A stretch of 64,000 nt of DNA, taken from Coccinella septempunctata. Taxonomy: Eukaryota; Arthropoda; Insecta; Coleoptera; Coccinellidae. The notes beneath the pieces were generated by a model, which was not told the origin of the DNA, ran no database searches, and saw only the letters and a program-made list of their open reading frames with translations. The stretch covers positions 2,358,501-2,422,500 of the forward strand of contig NC_058189.1 in the NCBI RefSeq assembly GCF_907165205.1, given 5' to 3'. Of this stretch, positions 34,981 through 45,800 are shown piece by piece. Both the position numbers and the translations under genes were made by a program. Within the stretch, counting starts at the first letter, position 1. Each line of letters opens with the position of its first letter.

Positions 34981-36222
34981 GTGTTTAACGTTGTTTTTCT
35001 TGCATGCCGTTGAAGATTTCGACGTTTTTCTGATGTTGATATGCGATAAACCGGAGCTGACGACGTTTTTCACTCTTGTCGCATTCTGGAATTTTCAGAT
35101 TTTAACGTGTAGGGGGATTTGCCTATAAAAGTAGATTTTCCCCCGCGACGGCCTTTTTTACTTCAGTCTCTTTACTTTGATTCTTTTACTCTTTAGTCAC
35201 TTTTACGCTCCGTACTCTCTTTTCTCTGCGATTCGACTGTAATTGTGTGCTCGACAAGCCGTTCAACGAATTTAGAAATAATTTTGTGTTGCGAGTATTA
35301 GTGCTCTTAGGAATTAATTTTTAGTTTTCGTTTGTTTTCCGCGAGTGCCTGAAATAAAGGAGGTAAGTCCCCGTCTTTACCGTTCAGTTTCTTAATTAGA
35401 CCTACACCGGTTACTTCTTTGACACCGCTGTACTGTATCGCTTTCTGTTATATTTTATCGTACTTTGCCCTGTTTCGCGAGTCTGACTTTTCCCTTCTCT
35501 ATCAGTCATAGTGCGTAAGCCCTTGGGGTACTGAAGGAAAAGTCCTGTCAACCCCCCTGTTCGCGTTCCGCGTCATAAGTGTTGAATCCGAAATCTCTTC
35601 TTTTCTATCAGTCATGGCGCGTAAGCCCTTGGGGTAGAGAATAAGAGATACCGCTCGTCGTCAGTGAAATCCCGTAGTTTCGCTAAAAATAGACCTTTTC
35701 TTCGATATCAATCATGGAGCGTTAGCCCTTGGCGTAGCGAATAAAAGTCTCGAATAGATCCGCCCTGGTTGTCTTTCTTTTCATTTCTGGAGAAATACAA
35801 TTAATTACATCCCGATACCGTATAGCAAGTCATTTCACTTCGCGAGGTCATCCTTAGTATCCATTTCGTCAGTTCTGGTTGGCGCATTTTTATTGAACAA
35901 CCTTTGATTTTCACTGTACCCGGTATAAACTTTACAAAGTGCTCGTGATCGGATAGAATTTCCAGAATGTATGTTTGCTGATAGATTCGCTCATATTTCA
36001 TACCTACACATATTTCCGTTGTATATATAATCAGTTTCCGAAGGTGTGAATAAACTGGTACACAATTTGATTTTAACTACTTCGTTATCGCCACCACCCT
36101 CCCTAGATAACAGCCAACTCTGTCTCCGACTAGTAGCTACTCTGGTAGGTTTGCTATTCTCCCTAGTGAAAAGAATAGCTGGCGCTCGAGATAAGTTTTC
36201 TCCGAGATAACCACGTTACAAT
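34981..36222. mobile_element. LTR-like block, possible solo LTR inserted in the transposase
   Basis: It starts near TGTTTAACG and ends near ACCACGTTACA. It holds a TATAAAAG box (about 35128), a pyrimidine-rich leader, AATAAA hexamers at about 35354 and 36047, and no coding sequence. The end shares the order CCCTAGATAAC, then a GTAGGTTTGCT-type block, then CGTTACA with another block ending at about 51462. Exact ends and target duplication are not established, so the solo-LTR reading is an inference. Confidence 0.4.
35495..35750. repeat. Three direct repeats, period about 100 bp, in the LTR-like block
   Basis: The core CTATCAGTCATAGTGCGTAA, then GCCCTTGGGGTA, occurs near 35499, 35604 and, diverged, 35704. 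Each follows a pyrimidine-rich TTCTTTTC-type run. Confidence 0.75.
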
Positions 36223-36239
36223 ACATCCTTATACCTCAT

Positions 36240-36552
36240 CTAGTTCAATCCTTGGGTCAGTTCTTAGTTGAAAATTTTCCTCATGCCTGGATTGGAAGAT
36301 ATTCAGTGGCCATCCAGATCACCCGATCTGGCTCCACCGGACTTTTTTCTATGGGGTCACCTGAAATCCAAGATTTACGCTACCCAACCTGAGTCACTGT
36401 ATGATTTGCGAACTAGAATCATTAATGAATGCCGTCAAATTACACCAGAAATCTTCAGTAATGTACGTGAACGTTTTCAGCTAAACTTATATCACTGCAT
36501 GACAGTGGATTGTGCTCATTTTCAGAATTTAATAATGAATGGCGACGAATAA
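36240..36552 (+). pseudogene. DNA-transposon transposase, C-terminal fragment
   Basis: The frame gives IQWPSRSPDLAPPDFFLWGH, then LKSKIYATQPESLYDLRTRI, ECRQITPEIFSNVRERF and LYHCMTVDCAHFQNLI, ending GDE-stop at 36550-36552. SPDLAPPDFFLWG is the third-catalytic-residue region of mariner/Tc-type transposases. It is very probably the same protein as the fragment at 34500-34850, but the central DDE core is missing. Confidence 0.8.
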
Positions 36553-38520
36553 AATATCCTAAAATTTTTTTTCATACTGAAAGTCCCAGAGCCATAGCTC
36601 CAAAGATTAAAATTAACCACCAATATTCAGTCAGCAATAGAGAGCTCATGTTCCTCATATTTTTCCGAATGTGTAAAACAGCTAGCAAATGAATTGATAA
36701 AGGAATGTACCAGATTTACTCAGAAAAATTTCTGTCTTTCTGACAGCCCTAGAGCTCTAACTTCAAGGATCGAAACAAACTGGTATTCTGTCCACGATCG
36801 AGAGCATGTTCATCATTTTCCTTTTCAAGATTTAAAATGGCTAAGAAAATTTATTTCCTCATGCACCCATTTCAACAATTTTCTTGGATGGCCATTTTAA
36901 ATTTTCGAAAAAAAAAACCTGGACCATGCGCTCTATCGTAATAAACAGAATATCGGTTTATTTTGATCGTTGCAGTTGGGGTTCTAGGGCTGTCAGAATG
37001 AAACGAAATTTGGTCTGAGTACATTCTTATACATTCTTCTATCCATCAATTTCATTGGCCTGTCATTTTGAACTTGAAAAATGAGCAATATGCACTTCAT
37101 CGTAGACTAAATATTCATTTTGATTCTCGGAGCTCTAATGAACAAAAGTTATGTAAGAGAAATCTTGAGTAATGTACGTGAACGTTATCTGCGAAACTTA
37201 TATAACTGCATGGCAGTGGATTGTATCCATTTTCAGAATTTAATAATGAATGGGGATGAATAAAATATCCTAACATTTTTTTTTATACTGAAATTCCTAG
37301 AGCGAAAGCTCCAAAGATTAAAATTAACCACCACTCTTCTGTCAACAATAGAGAGCATGTTCCTCATATTTTTTCGAATGTGTAAAACATCAGCTAGCAT
37401 ATAAATTGATAAAGGAATGTACCAGATTTACTCAGAAAAATTACTATTTCTTTCTGACAGCCATAGAGCTCTAACTTCAAGGATCGAAACAAACTGGTAT
37501 TCTGTCCACGATCTAGAGCATGTTCATCATTTTCCTTTTCAAAATTTAAAATGGCTAAGAAAATTTATTTCCTCATGCACCTATTCCAACAATTTTCTTG
37601 GATGGCCATTTTAAATTTTCGAAAAACCTGGACCATGCACTCTATCGTAAACAGAATATCGGTGTAGTTTGAGTTGGGGTTCTAGGGCTGTCAGAATGAA
37701 ACGAAATTTGGTCTGAGTACATTCTTATACATTCTTCTATCCATCAATTTCATTGGCCTGCCATTTTGAACTTGAAAAATGAGCAATATGCACTTCATCG
37801 TAGACTAAATATTCATTTTGATTCTCGGAGATCTATTATGAACAAACGTTATGTGAGGAAATTTTAGTCATGCCATCAAAATTCAACTCATCCTTCTGTT
37901 GTATAGGTAGGTAAGTGTTTCAATGTAGAAACTTTATAACCCACATGGCACAGAATGAGTCTTGAATGCAACTGAATCAGAAAATGGGAAGAAATGAGAA
38001 AGATGGAATTTTTGAAAATTCACAATTCATCACGGTATTTTGCGTCTGATTCTGGGTTACGGATCGTGCTACAGGATATGGAGAATGATTTTCTTGTTAT
38101 TAGTAAGCGTTTCCAGGTTGGTTTCGGATAAAAATCGAGGTAGGTTGTGAGGAATAATAAAACTCCTACCGAAACTATAAGAAATGACAACTGGCCCAGA
38201 TTTACTCAGAAAAATTACTATTTCTTTCTGACAGCCATAGGAGCTCTAACTTCAAGGATCGAAACAAACTGGTATTCTGTCCACGATCGAGAGCATGTTC
38301 ATCTTTTTCCTTTTCAAAATTTAAAATGGCTAAGAAAATTTATTTCCTCATGCACCCATTCCAACAATTTTCTTGGATGGCCATTTTAAATTTTCGAAAA
38401 ATAACCCGGACCATGCGCTCTATCGTAAACAGAATATCGGTTTATTTTGATCGTTGCAGTTGGGGTTCTAGGGCTGTCAGAATGTAACGAAATTTTTTCT
38501 GAGTACATTCTTAAACATCC
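36553..38520. repeat. Complex repeat array with captured transposase 3' end
   Basis: Three related units start near 36700, 37420 and 38180. Each contains TTTCTGACAGCCCTAGAGCT on one side and its complement AGGGCTGTCAGAA on the other, so each can fold on itself. The unit near 37140-37330 also repeats the transposase tail (AGTAATGTACGTGAACGTT through AATGGGGATGAATAAAATAT), which therefore has been duplicated with the array. Short frames of about 65-80 codons in each unit (ending NNFLGWPF) are by-products of the repeat, not genes. Confidence 0.8.
37838..38190. repeat. Direct duplicate, copy 1 (of 39948-40316)
   Basis: From TATGTGAGGAAATTTTAGTC through CATCCTTCTGTTGTATAGGT, CGGATCGTGCTACAGGATAT and TAAAACTCCTACCGAAACTA, this matches the segment that closes the array at about 39948-40316, with few changes. 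The two copies bracket the 268-bp array. Confidence 0.85.
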
Positions 38521-39940
38521 TTCTATCCATCAATTTCATTGGCCGGTACAACTTGAAAATTGAGGAATATGCACTTCATCGTAGATTGAATAGAGCTCGA
38601 TGCTGCAGTTCGGTCTTGACGATTATTTAAGTGAATTTTCTTGGATGTCCATTTTAAATTTTCGAAAAAAAGAGGAATATGCGTTCCATCGTAAACAGAA
38701 TATCGGTTTATTTTGATCGTTGAAGTGGGGGTTCTAGGGCTGTCAGAATAAAATGAAATTTGGTCTGGGTACATTCTTATACATTCTTCTATCCATCAAT
38801 TTCATTGGCCGGCACAACTTGAAAATTGAGGAATATGCACTTCATCGTAGATTGAATAGAGCTCTATGCAGCAGTTTGGTCTTGACGATTATTTAAGTGA
38901 ATTTTCTTGGATGGCCATTTTAAATTTTCGAAAAAAAAAGAGGAACATGCGCTCCATCGTAAACAGAATATCGGTTTATTTTGATCGTTGGAGTTGGGGT
39001 TCTAGGGCTGTCAGAATGAAACGAAATTTGGTCTGAGTACATTCTTATACATTCTTCTATCCATCAATTTCATTGGCCGGCACAACTTGAAAATTGAGGA
39101 ATATGCACTTCATCGTAGATTGAATAGAGCTCTATGCAGCAGTTTGGTCTTGACGATTATTTAAGTGAATTTTCTTGGATGGCCATTTTAAATTTTCGAA
39201 AAAAAAGAGGAACATGCGCTCCATCGTAAACAGAATATCGGTTTATTTTGATCGTTGGAGTTGGGGTTCTAGGGCTGTCAGAATGAAACGAAATTTGGTC
39301 TGAGTACATTCTTATACATTCTTCTATCCATCAATTTCATTGGCCGGCACAACTTGAAAATTGAGGAATATGCACTTCATCGTAGATTGAATAGAGCTCT
39401 ATGCAGCAGTTTGGTCTTGACGATTATTTAAGTGAATTTTCTTGGATGGCCATTTTAAATTTTCGAAAAAAAAAGAGGAACATGCGCTCCATCGTAAACA
39501 GAATATCGGTTTATTTTGATCGTTGGAGTTGGGGTTCTAGGGCTGTCAGAATGAAACGAAATTTGGTCTGAGTACATTCTTATACATTCTTCTATCCATC
39601 AATTTCATTGGCCGGCACAACTTGAAAATTGAGGAATATGCACTTCATCGTAGATTGAATAGAGCTCTATGCAGCAGTTTGGTCTTGACGATTATTTAAG
39701 TGAATTTTCTTGGATGGCCATTTTAAATTTTCGAAAAAAAAAGAGGAACATGCGCTCCATCGTAAACAGAATATCGGTTTATTTTGATCGTTGGAGTTGG
39801 GGTTCTAGGGCTGTCAGAATGAAACGAAATTTGGTCTGAGTACATTCTTATACATTCTTCTATCCATCAATTTCATTGGCCTGCCATTTTGAACTTGAAA
39901 AACGAGCAATATGCGCTTATCGTAGACTAAATATTCATTT
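38521..39940. repeat. Tandem array, period about 267-268 bp, five near-identical units
   Basis: TTCTATCCATCAATTTCATT begins at 38521, 38787, 39055, 39322, 39590 and 39858, giving spacings of 266-268. The later units are nearly identical by eye, differing mainly in A-run length. Each holds CATCGTAAACAGAATATCGG, TTCTAGGGCTGTCAGAATGA and GTCTTGACGATTATTTAAGT. It has the homogeneity expected of satellite DNA or of a transposon-borne array. Confidence 0.92.
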
Positions 39941-39947
39941 TGATTCT

Positions 39948-40316
39948 CGGAGCTGTATTATGAACAAAAGTTATGTGAGGAAATTTTAGTTATGCCATCA
40001 AAATTCAACTCATCCTTCTGTTGTATAGGTAGGTAAGTGTTTCAATTTAAAAACTTTATAACCCACATGGTATGAGTCTTGAATGCAACTGAATCAGAAA
40101 ATGGGAAGAAATGAGAAAGATGGAATTTTTGAAAATTCATAATTCATCACGATATTTTGCCTCCGATTGTGGGTTACGGATCGTGCTACAGGATAATATG
40201 GAGAATGATTTTCTTGCTATTAGTAAGCGTTTCCAGGTTGGTTTCGGATAGAAATCGAGCTAGGTTGTGAGGAATAATAAAACTCCTACCGAAACTATAA
40301 GAAACGACAATAGGCC
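39948..40316. repeat. Direct duplicate, copy 2 (of 37838-38190)
   Basis: Same blocks as copy 1, in the same order. It ends at AACGACAATAGGCCC where copy 1 has AATGACAACTGGCCC. After it the sequence becomes unique. Confidence 0.85.
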
Positions 40317-41346
40317 CTAGGTGAAGCTGCACATCTTTACATTCGCGTTGCAAAATCTCGAATTTCTGAAGCTTTTCTTTCTTATTTCCGATCTCTTTTC
40401 CAAATCGAGAGTAATAAGTACTTATGCTTCAGTTATTCGTCTTTCGTTCGTTGTAATGAAGCCTATATCAAGACTGTACCTTTCACCTGACTTGATTTAG
40501 TACTTCCTGGTGCTCATCCCCTTCTACATATTTCATCCGGAAAGGTTCATTTTGAATGATTACACAGAAATTTTCAGAAATCATTGATTATTCAATAATC
40601 GTTTACTGGAATCGACGTCATCGGAATGCCTTCCATACAATAATGAATCTAAGAGGTATCAATGATTGAAATTCTTCGCATTACTAACTTAAGGTGACAA
40701 TACAATATCTACAATCAGAAAATGTCTAAAGAATACGAAATTGGTACAACTAAAAGCGCGGGTCTTGAGTCTTTATTCATCACATATCACTAAGGAGCAA
40801 CAATGAACTAATTATTGTTTTCATACTCACAAATGCAGAAAAAAAATTCCTTTTTCTTTTATCGAAAAAATTTATGGCACATTTTCCTGAAATGTATATA
40901 CGATGACATTATGAATTTTGAAGATATATACGAAGAAACTTCTGATGATATTTCATGAGTATCACATATCACTTCAAAAATAAATACATTATTCAACATT
41001 GATGAAGTTAATAATCAACATAGGAATTTTCGAATTGAAGTCTGGAAAGTACGGTACCTAGTTATAAGGATAGTAAATCGCAGAAGCTAAAAACTTTTAT
41101 TGAAAGAGAAACAACATAGTTTTCTCAATTTTTACTGAGTTCTCTCTTTGACTTTATAAATTGAGGAACATCAAGAAAATAACGGTATAAGAATTGCTGC
41201 TTTGAGATTCGTACATATTTCAAACTGGCAAATCGAATAGAAGGAATACTACTATTGATAAACAGAATCGGAATCAGTTAGACTGTTTTATCATTTCTGC
41301 TCTTCGTTTTCATTTCACACAATAAATGTATCTTAGGCTAGATCCA
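40317..41346. other. Intergenic stretch between repeat array and foldback
   Basis: AT-rich sequence. I see no gene, repeat or hairpin. Confidence 0.4.
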
Positions 41347-42743
41347 TATATACAGGTTGGCCATTTGAAAACGAAACAGACGAGATTACAGACGAAATAA
41401 ATTTTTTCGATAGAAATGCTCGGACAGGTCGATTTCTGTTTCGAGGGGGACAACTCAAGATGTAGGTTACGGACGCATAGCGCTTCAACCCTTGCTACTA
41501 CAACCCTCACCCCCAATTTTTGAATAGGGAAGATGGGGTGAGTGATACCTCATTTGAAAGGTATTTTTATACTGATTTCAGCATAGTAATTGTTTTTTCA
41601 TTTTATGCATTAGTTCTCGAAATATTCTTAACGAAGTATTTGAAAATGAAGTGGTGTTTTCATGGCACTTGTGGTGTTTTTTTTGTGAAAAATCGACATT
41701 TTGAGCTTCAAAACAACCATGACTGTGGCTTCCTTCCTCCAATCCACTGACATAGAAATCTTTAATCAAGATGTCGAACAAACAAAGCGTATTGCGAAGG
41801 AGCTCAATCTTGCTGAAACTCAATCTAAATTATCTTCGATATAATTTGCAGTATTTCCAATAACATGCGGTAACACTTGATCGATAGAAATCTCCAAAAA
41901 GTCCAAATACGTACATATCTCTAATCAGATTACCAGGTAAGAAAATCAAATCATTAACGATGCCACAGAAATATTCCAGTCCTAATTCGTGAAACGATTT
42001 CCGACTTAATTATGAAGTGTTTTCTCAGTTATTCAACAAAATGAAAACATTATTGAAGCCAACTGAGAAAACACTTCATAATTAAGTCGGAAATCGTTTC
42101 ACGAATTAGGACTGGAATATTTCTGTGGCATCGTTAATGATTTGATTTTCTTACCTGGTAATCTGATTAGAGATATGTACGTATTTGGACTTTTTGGAGA
42201 TTTCTATCGATCAAGTGTTACCGCATGTTATTGGAAATACTGCAAATTATATCGAAGATAATTTAGATTCAGTTTCAGCAAGATTGAGCTCCTTCGCAAT
42301 ACGCTTTGTTTGTTCGACATCTTGATTAAAGATTTCTATGTCAGTGGATTGGAGGAAGGAAGCCACAGTCGTGGTTGTTTTGAAGCTCAAAATGTCGATT
42401 TTTCACAAAAAAACACTACAAGTGCCATGAAAACACCACTTCATTTTCAAATACTTAGTTAAGAATATTTCGAGAACTAATGCATAAAATGAAAAAACAA
42501 TTACTTTGCTGCAATCAGTATAAAAATACCTTTCAAATGAGGTATCACTCACCCCATCTTCCCTATTCAAAAATTGGGGGTGAGGGTTGTAGTAGCAAGG
42601 GTTGAAGCGCTATGCGTCCGTAACCTACATCTTAAGTTGTCCCCCTCGAAACAGAAATCGACCTGTCCGAGCATTTCTATCGAAAAAATTTATTTCGTCT
42701 GTAATCTCGTCTGTTTCGTTTTCAAATGGCCACCCTGTATATA
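41347..42743. mobile_element. Very long foldback element, arms about 680 bp, loop 30 bp
   Basis: The left arm 41347-42030 is the reverse complement of 42061-42743 with only scattered mismatches by eye. Outer ends TATATACAGGTTGGCC / GGCCACCCTGTATATA, inner ends TGTTTTCTCAGTT / AACTGAGAAAACA. TA repeats at both borders suggest Tc1/mariner-type integration. Neither arm encodes a recognisable protein. It begins 122 bases beyond the nwk stop codon and just past that gene's AATAAA, so readthrough RNA could form a very long hairpin. Confidence 0.93.
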
Positions 42744-42769
42744 TTTAGTGTTGTGAGAGTATTATTCCT

Positions 42770-42775
42770 TTTATT
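42770..42775 (-). promoter_or_regulatory. nwk polyadenylation signal
   Basis: AATAAA (in GGAATAAAAGG) on the minus strand, about 90 bases after the nwk stop and about 27 bases before the foldback starts. Inferred 3' end. Confidence 0.5.
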
Positions 42776-42865
42776 CCAGTTTTCACAGGAAAAAAACGCC
42801 GAAAGGAAAAAGATTGATTCTGACGTGTGCCATTATCGATTGGAAATCAGGAACTTCGAGATTAT

Positions 42866-45800
42866 CTACGCATTCGACTCTTTCAGGTCTTGAAGTCGTG
42901 CTAATTGGTGTGGCTCCAACTCGTCGGGGATGCTGGCTCTACCGCCCACGACCTGCTTGGGTTCCACGTCGGTGACAAGCGGAGGCGGCACTTGACTGAT
43001 GGAGTTTTCCGCCGTACTAGGTCCTGTGGTATCGCCGTCACTGCCGGTGCTACTGCTTATGGCGAAAGGAGCTGAGTCGGCTGGCGTTTCGTCTATCTCG
43101 TCCATCGAGTCCACTCGGGACTGCTTTGGTGGCTGCGATCTGTCATCTTCCTCGGGTTCCGGAGGAGTCTCTTCTTCTGGAAGTTTCTCTTCCGCGTTTT
43201 CCTCTTCCACGTTGCCTTTTTCTTCTTCTTCCTCTTCTTCTACCGGCGGGAATGCTGACTCTGGTTCCTCTATCATCGGTGTCGCAGCTGTGATGACTAT
43301 TTGTGCCACACCCAAGCCGAAGTCTCCGGATGAGTACTTTGCCTCGTTGTTGGCTTCCTGGGGGTCCTGTGGATTGAAATTCAGCCTTTAAATATTTGGA
43401 AATGAACCACGCAGGTATAGGTATAGAGTCATTCGGGGTAACTGAGCGCAGTGGGTAAGTGTGCGCAGTGTGTATATCTCGACTATGCAATGTATGAAAG
43501 AGGGGTTCATTTGGGTGGAGCAAGGGCGCAGAATCGCCAAATTAGTTTTTCATAGGAGTGCGCCGTGCGACGTTTCGTTAACTTTTTATTTGCAATCAAT
43601 CAAATTCACTAGTTTTCTTGTTAATTTTTAGCATCTCTGCAAATTCAGCCGGGTCCAAGTTCCGAATCCCTCAGTATTTAACAATATTTTATTCGATCAT
43701 GCGCATATTAATCTAAATATATGATGAAAACTTTTAGGTTCTCTCAGCTGCTCAACTCTATAAGAACGTTAACAGTGGCGTAGCTTGCCTTAGAGGGGCC
43801 CTGTATCAAAATGTGTTGAGGGGCCCTAAGGAAGGGTGAAATAGAAATAAAAGTAGCAAAAAATGTTCGATTAGTATCGAAATGATTATATGTACTTATA
43901 ATTAAAAGTTCTAACTCATACTTGGTGCTGGGAGCGAAATAATACACAAACAAATTATATACAAACAATATAAAATAATATACAAACAACATAAAATGAT
44001 AAACAAACAAATAATAAACAAAAAAATACCAAAAATTAAAGATACGCTTTTCTAGCATTTATTTCAGCAAATCTATTTATCAAATCAGCCATAGCTGATG
44101 ACGATTTCGGTTTTTCAAGTTGTTCCCCCTCTATTAACAATAACGACATGTCTGACAGCCGTTCCTGTCCCATAGAAGTCCTCAGATAATTTTTTATGAG
44201 TTTTAATTTTGAAAAACTCCTTTCAGCCAGCGATTGCAGTTGTAACCGGAAGGGTCTAAAATAAAAGGCATGCAGTAATATCGTCCGGAAAACTGGATGC
44301 AAGGCTAATGAATTTTATCAGGATTAATTCTAAAAGTTCTTTGATGGCACGAATTTTCTGAATTTCAGATTTTAAGTATTCGTATCTATCTGAATGATCG
44401 ATTCGGTGTAATGAACGGGATTTTGAAATGAATGGTTTGTCTTAGCAGTTATTCTCAAAAATACTATAGTTAAACCTGCAAGAGGTTTTGGATAACATTT
44501 TTAGGAATTTTTTGCTTACAGACATCAGGCCCGGATCTACGATTTTTTCTGACCGGGGCAAAAATTCATGATGCCCCCCACCCCTTTAAGGTTCTTAGGA
44601 AACATATAATTGCATATTCGTCATTGCGATTTCAACCCGAGTTAATTTTTTCACTAATTCGAGGTCGTTGATTACGAATATGCAATTAGATTTTTCCTAA
44701 AATGAGTACTTTAGGAAAAAAATCACTCTTATTTTTTTCCCATTGTTCCATTAAAAGTTATTTTTTTCCCATCCCATCTTAGGAAAAATCTGATTGCTAA
44801 GTCGTAATCTTCGACCAAGAATTAGTAGAAAAAATGAGTCTGGTTGAAATCATTCGAAAAACGAACGAAATTATTCCGATCGAAAATTAATTTTTTCAGC
44901 GACATATATCGACCCGGGACATTTTACTTATTAATTCGAGGTCGTAGATCACGAATATGCAATTTTATTTTTTGTAGGATCAGTATTTTGAGAAATAATC
45001 ACTTTTAGTGCAAAATTTCGAAGAAATTGGTAAACTTTGAGGAGGTGTAGCAGCCAGAAAAAAAGCACTAGTCATATGCTGATTTTTTTTTGATAGATTG
45101 GTTCTTCGCAAATAGAAAAAACTACACTTCATTCATCTACCGCTAACAGTTTAGATTTTATAATTTTTTCCGCGAAGGTCCAAAATTTCCGATTTTCCAT
45201 CGACCATAACTTGAAAACTTAATTTTAAAAAAATATCAGTTTGCATATTCGTATTCTACGCCCTCGTATTAGTGTACAGTATGAATTTGGTTTTGATCGG
45301 GGACCAAAAATATTTTTCAAAAAATCCATACAGTACCTATGGAAAATTGGCCACCCCTTATAACTGAACGCCGTAGGCCCGGGCCTACTTGGCCTATAAG
45401 CAAATCTTCCACTGGTGGCACAGCTCATTATGAAAACTTAAAATGGCTATATATCTTTTCATTAGTGTCGAATCGGACCAAATGGCATAGGAAAAAAGTG
45501 TTTCTTTTGACCTCAACAATCTTCTGTTAGAATATTTGTACGATTCAAACATTTCGAGATAAATTGATATATAGACACTATAATATTAGCCAGCAGAGTA
45601 CAGCAGAGCCTAGCCTAGTAGAGGATTTTGTGACAAATGCAATTAAAAATTGAATAGAACGCCGCATATTGGACGTAGCAGAGCAGAGGCCTACGCGACG
45701 TAGTAACAGAGTACTCTGTCTACACTGCGTCGGTTGTGGAGTTCGCACAGTTTCCTCTACAGAGTGACCACGTTTTTTTAAGGGCCTGTTCCGATATTGC

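Noticed and set aside
36694..38389. Three similar short proteins (ending NNFLGWPF)
   Set aside because: They are repeat-derived frames in successive array units, differ in length and start, and have no domain or regulatory context.
38521..39940. Regularly spaced repeats suggesting a CRISPR array
   Set aside because: The whole 268-bp unit is conserved with no variable spacers, and the genome is eukaryotic. It is a tandem satellite.
42999..43391. 130-codon plus-strand Ser-rich frame
   Set aside because: It is the complement of the Glu-rich last nwk exon.
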